Source of the DNA: Ruminococcus sp. UBA946
Lineage (GTDB): Bacteria; Bacillota; Clostridia; Oscillospirales; Ruminococcaceae
Direction: 5' to 3'
NCBI GenBank assembly: GCA_002293295.1
Contig: DBCY01000213.1
Location: 176-7,543 of the forward strand
Length of the DNA: 7,368 nt
The notes under the pieces were generated by a model. It was not told the origin of the DNA, ran no database searches, and worked only from the letters and a program-made list of their open reading frames with translations. The position numbers and the translations under genes are program-made. This document shows positions 5,423 to 7,368 of the stretch, in pieces. Each line of letters starts with the position of its first letter. Positions within the stretch are counted from its first letter, which is position 1.

Positions 5423-6754
5423 TTATTCGACTTTCACATCCGAAACATTACTCAGGGCATCCGCCGCGCCATGCTTGGTATATGAATCAAGAAGGTTGAA
5501 CTGCTCCGAAAGCTGATGGATATATCCCCTTAAAAGATGGATACAGTCGCGTTCGTTTGCCCTGCCGCTGACAATATCCTCGGCAAGGGCGCGGCAGGTG
5601 GGAGCTCCGCAGGAACCGCAGTCAAGCCCTGGGAATTTATCGCACAGCTCGGAAATCTTAGCCATTGCGGCAATGCTTTCCTTCATGTCGGCTCCGATTT
5701 TGAAGACGGGTATATATTCAATTTTATCCTGTAAGAACAGAGGTTCCGGATTCATATCCCCGATACGGCTCTTTGAAACGGGCATATATTTCCTCAGCCT
5801 GTCAAGCTTCGCTTTTGCCACATAAGGGTTTTCAACGGTCAGGGTGCCGCCCACGCATCCGCCGAAGCAGGCATTCAGCTCTATAAAGTTAAGGTCGGGG
5901 AACTTCTGGTCCTCCATATCCTCCAGCACCTTTATTACATTTTCTATGCCGTCCGCCGCAAGATAGCTGTCGGTTAAAAGACCGCCAGCCTCTCCACCGC
6001 TCCTGCTCCAGCTGACCCCGATTTTCCCGGATGCGGAAAGCTCTTCCAGGACGGCGTCGGAATGGCTCATATGGTTTAACATAACAGGGTAGACATCCTT
6101 AATTGCAACGACGGCGTCAATGTCTGATTTTTCAATTCCTATTGGGTTTTTCACCGCAGTGACCTTAGCGGGGCACGGTGAGATAAATATAATACCGATT
6201 TTATCAGGAGGCAGTCCCGTCTTCTCAGAAGCCATTTTTCTGGCAAGCGAAGCTGCGACTTCTGCGGGAGCGGAAAGCGGTATAATATGTTCTATCAGGT
6301 TGGGAAACCTGATTCTGATAAGCCTTACGACCGAAGGGCAAGCCGATGAAATAAACGGTTTTTTATCCTCGTTTTCGGCTATATACCGTCTTGAAATTTC
6401 ACTGACAAGTTCAGCAGCAGACGATACTTCATAAACATTGTCGAAACCGATTTTTAATAAAGCCCTTAATACAATGTCGGTATCGTCCAGATTATTGAAC
6501 TGCGAATAAAGCGAAGGCGCGGGAAGAGCCACGGTGTATTCATAATCGTCCAGAACCGGCAAAGGGTCGTATATCGGAAGCTTGGCGTGGTGGGGGCATA
6601 TTCGTATGCATTCACCGCAGTCAATGCAGAATTCTTTTATAATCACGGCTTTCCCGTTTCTTACGCGGATAGCCTGCGTAGGGCATCGTTTTATACAGTT
6701 TATGCAGCCTTTGCATTTTTCCGTGTCCAGATGCACGGAATTATTGAATTTCAT
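5423..6754 (-). CDS. hydS: Group D (M2e-like) [FeFe]-hydrogenase-like protein, putative H2/redox sensor
   Basis: 443 residues, cytoplasmic. The N-terminus carries two ferredoxin-type [4Fe-4S] sites (C14-C17-C20-C24 and C43-C46-C49-C53). The H-domain follows with all four cysteines that hold the [4Fe-4S] part of the H-cluster: C139 in SSACP, C194 in SPCPAK, and C296 and C300 in NACFGGC. The C-terminus has C379-C382-C387-C404, spaced Cx2Cx4Cx16C, the extra cluster motif I recall for M2e enzymes. Compared with catalytic enzymes (TSCCP, MPC, MAC), the proton-relay cysteine is Ala138, and the methionines are Ser192 and Asn294; the lysine after the second cysteine is kept (K197). These changes match putative sensory HydS proteins. 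It lies 21 nt after the HATPase gene. The family is firm; sensing is inferred, and maturases are not in this window. Confidence 0.93.
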   Translation of the reverse strand: MKFNNSVHLDTEKCKGCINCIKRCPTQAIRVRNGKAVIIKEFCIDCGECIRICPHHAKLPIYDPLPVLDDYEYTVALPAPSLYSQFNNLDDTDIVLRALLKIGFDNVYEVSSAAELVSEISRRYIAENEDKKPFISSACPSVVRLIRIRFPNLIEHIIPLSAPAEVAASLARKMASEKTGLPPDKIGIIFISPCPAKVTAVKNPIGIEKSDIDAVVAIKDVYPVMLNHMSHSDAVLEELSASGKIGVSWSRSGGEAGGLLTDSYLAADGIENVIKVLEDMEDQKFPDLNFIELNACFGGCVGGTLTVENPYVAKAKLDRLRKYMPVSKSRIGDMNPEPLFLQDKIEYIPVFKIGADMKESIAAMAKISELCDKFPGLDCGSCGAPTCRALAEDIVSGRANERDCIHLLRGYIHQLSEQFNLLDSYTKHGAADALSNVSDVKVE

Positions 6755-6775
6755 AAAAAATCCATCCTTAAAAAA

Positions 6776-7198
6776 TTATAACAAAACTTTTATAGTAACG
6801 GTCGTTCCTGCTCCGACCTGAGATTTGACATCCATAAAATCGGAATACTTTTTTATATTCGGAAGACCCATACCGGCTCCGAAGCCGAGAGAACGCACAT
6901 TGTCGGGCGCGGTAGACCAGCCTGCCTGCATTGCCTGTTCAATATCCTCAATTCCCGGACCTTTGTCGGCAAGAACCACAGTGACTTCGCTCTCGGATAT
7001 TTCAACGTCGATTCTGCCGCCTCCGGCATGTATGACCATATTTATTTCACCCTCGTACATTGCAATTGCAACTTTACGAACCGCTTCGGGGGATACCCCC
7101 ATCATTTTAAGCTTGCTCTTGACATCGCCCGACGCTTCTCCGGCTCTGGTAAAATCATCGGCAGTCACTTCATAAACAAGCTTTATTGTTTTACTCAT
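6776..7198 (-). CDS. Anti-sigma-factor / serine-kinase-like ATP-binding protein (HATPase)
   Basis: A 140-residue single GHKL-type ATPase domain of the SpoIIAB/RsbW class. Its nucleotide-site motifs are the N-box EGEINMVIH (E49, N53, H57), the G1 box DKGPG (D78-G82) and the G2 box GFGAGMG (G105-G111). It has no sensor or dimerisation region of a histidine kinase, and the length is that of a stand-alone anti-sigma kinase. Such proteins bind a sigma factor or phosphorylate an STAS anti-anti-sigma protein on serine; no such partner is encoded here. The start is firm: GGGGAGGG lies 8 nt upstream, and the ATG overlaps the stop of the upstream DRTGG gene (ATGA), implying translational coupling. The hydrogenase-like gene follows after 21 nt, so this is probably its signalling partner. 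Confidence 0.92.
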   Translation of the reverse strand: MSKTIKLVYEVTADDFTRAGEASGDVKSKLKMMGVSPEAVRKVAIAMYEGEINMVIHAGGGRIDVEISESEVTVVLADKGPGIEDIEQAMQAGWSTAPDNVRSLGFGAGMGLPNIKKYSDFMDVKSQVGAGTTVTIKVLL

Positions 7199-7368
7199 GT
7201 ATCCGTCCCTCCCCGCAAGCCTTTCTCATACAGAATACCGCAGGCGGCAAACATCCTGATATCGGTTGACAGCAGAACGATTTTCCGTTCCTTTGCAAGC
7301 TTTATGATGGAACCGTCGGGTTTTTTGCCCCGGACGAAAACTATACATACAATATCCATCATTTCGGC
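7195..7368 (-). CDS. DRTGG-domain protein, C-terminal fragment (5' end outside window)
   Basis: An open frame enters from the window edge and ends at TGA (7197-7195), giving the last 57 residues, including VRGKKPDG, then AKERKIVLLSTD, then MFAACGILYEKGL. This matches the end of the small clostridial DRTGG proteins, in which a LLST...MF.ACG.LY.GL segment closes the domain. The fragment resembles the second half of the complete DRTGG protein at 3348-3692 in layout but is clearly a different paralogue. Its stop overlaps the start of the HATPase gene by the ATGA arrangement, so the two are translationally coupled. The gene is cut only by the window edge; I see no sign that it is broken. Confidence 0.8.
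   Translation of the reverse strand, partial: AEMMDIVCIVFVRGKKPDGSIIKLAKERKIVLLSTDIRMFAACGILYEKGLRGGTDT

Noticed and set aside
6120..6434. 104-codon plus-strand open frame
   Set aside because: It is antisense to the hydrogenase-like gene, including its conserved H-cluster cysteines.

Overview
The window looks like chromosomal DNA from an anaerobic, moderately AT-rich Bacillota, most likely a Clostridia/Oscillospiraceae-type gut or sediment bacterium. The reasons are the AGGAGG-type ribosome binding sites, a consensus sigma-A promoter, and a gene set (DRTGG-domain proteins, an anti-sigma-like ATPase, a sensory-type [FeFe]-hydrogenase-like protein and a PHP phosphoesterase) that I know from Clostridia. 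The genus call is inference.

Layout. (1) Positions 1-1030 are visibly AT-richer than the rest and hold a divergent pair: an XRE-type repressor (minus strand) and an unrecognised 144-residue helical protein (plus strand). The latter is driven by a perfect TTGACA-N17-TATAAT promoter overlapped by a 9-bp inverted repeat that is a good candidate operator. Terminators close both ends. (2) Positions 1044-2560, minus strand, hold a Mef-like MFS efflux pump. It is preceded by a 12-codon leader ORF, two interlocked inverted repeats and a hairpin enclosing the pump's Shine-Dalgarno sequence. This is the layout expected of a translation-attenuated, drug-inducible resistance gene. (3) Positions 2548-3692, minus strand, hold a PHP-domain phosphoesterase and a small DRTGG-domain protein. 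(4) Positions 3724-5145, minus strand, hold an unrecognised lipoprotein. (5) Positions 5146-5422 are non-coding and carry two degenerate copies of a short palindromic repeat; the second can serve as a terminator. (6) Positions 5423-7368, minus strand, hold a tight operon: the end of a second DRTGG protein, overlapping by ATGA with an anti-sigma/serine-kinase-like ATPase, then a group D (M2e-like) [FeFe]-hydrogenase-like protein.

How they may work together. DRTGG, HATPase, HydS-like protein, DRTGG and PHP probably form one functional set, interrupted here by the repeat and the lipoprotein. The hydrogenase homologue keeps all four cysteines of the H-cluster's [4Fe-4S] part but has lost the proton-relay cysteine and nearby methionines, which suggests sensing rather than bulk H2 turnover. 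The ATPase and DRTGG proteins would be plausible signal outputs. This functional reading is inference; the set is poorly characterised as far as I know. The efflux pump and the XRE pair look like independently acquired accessory genes.
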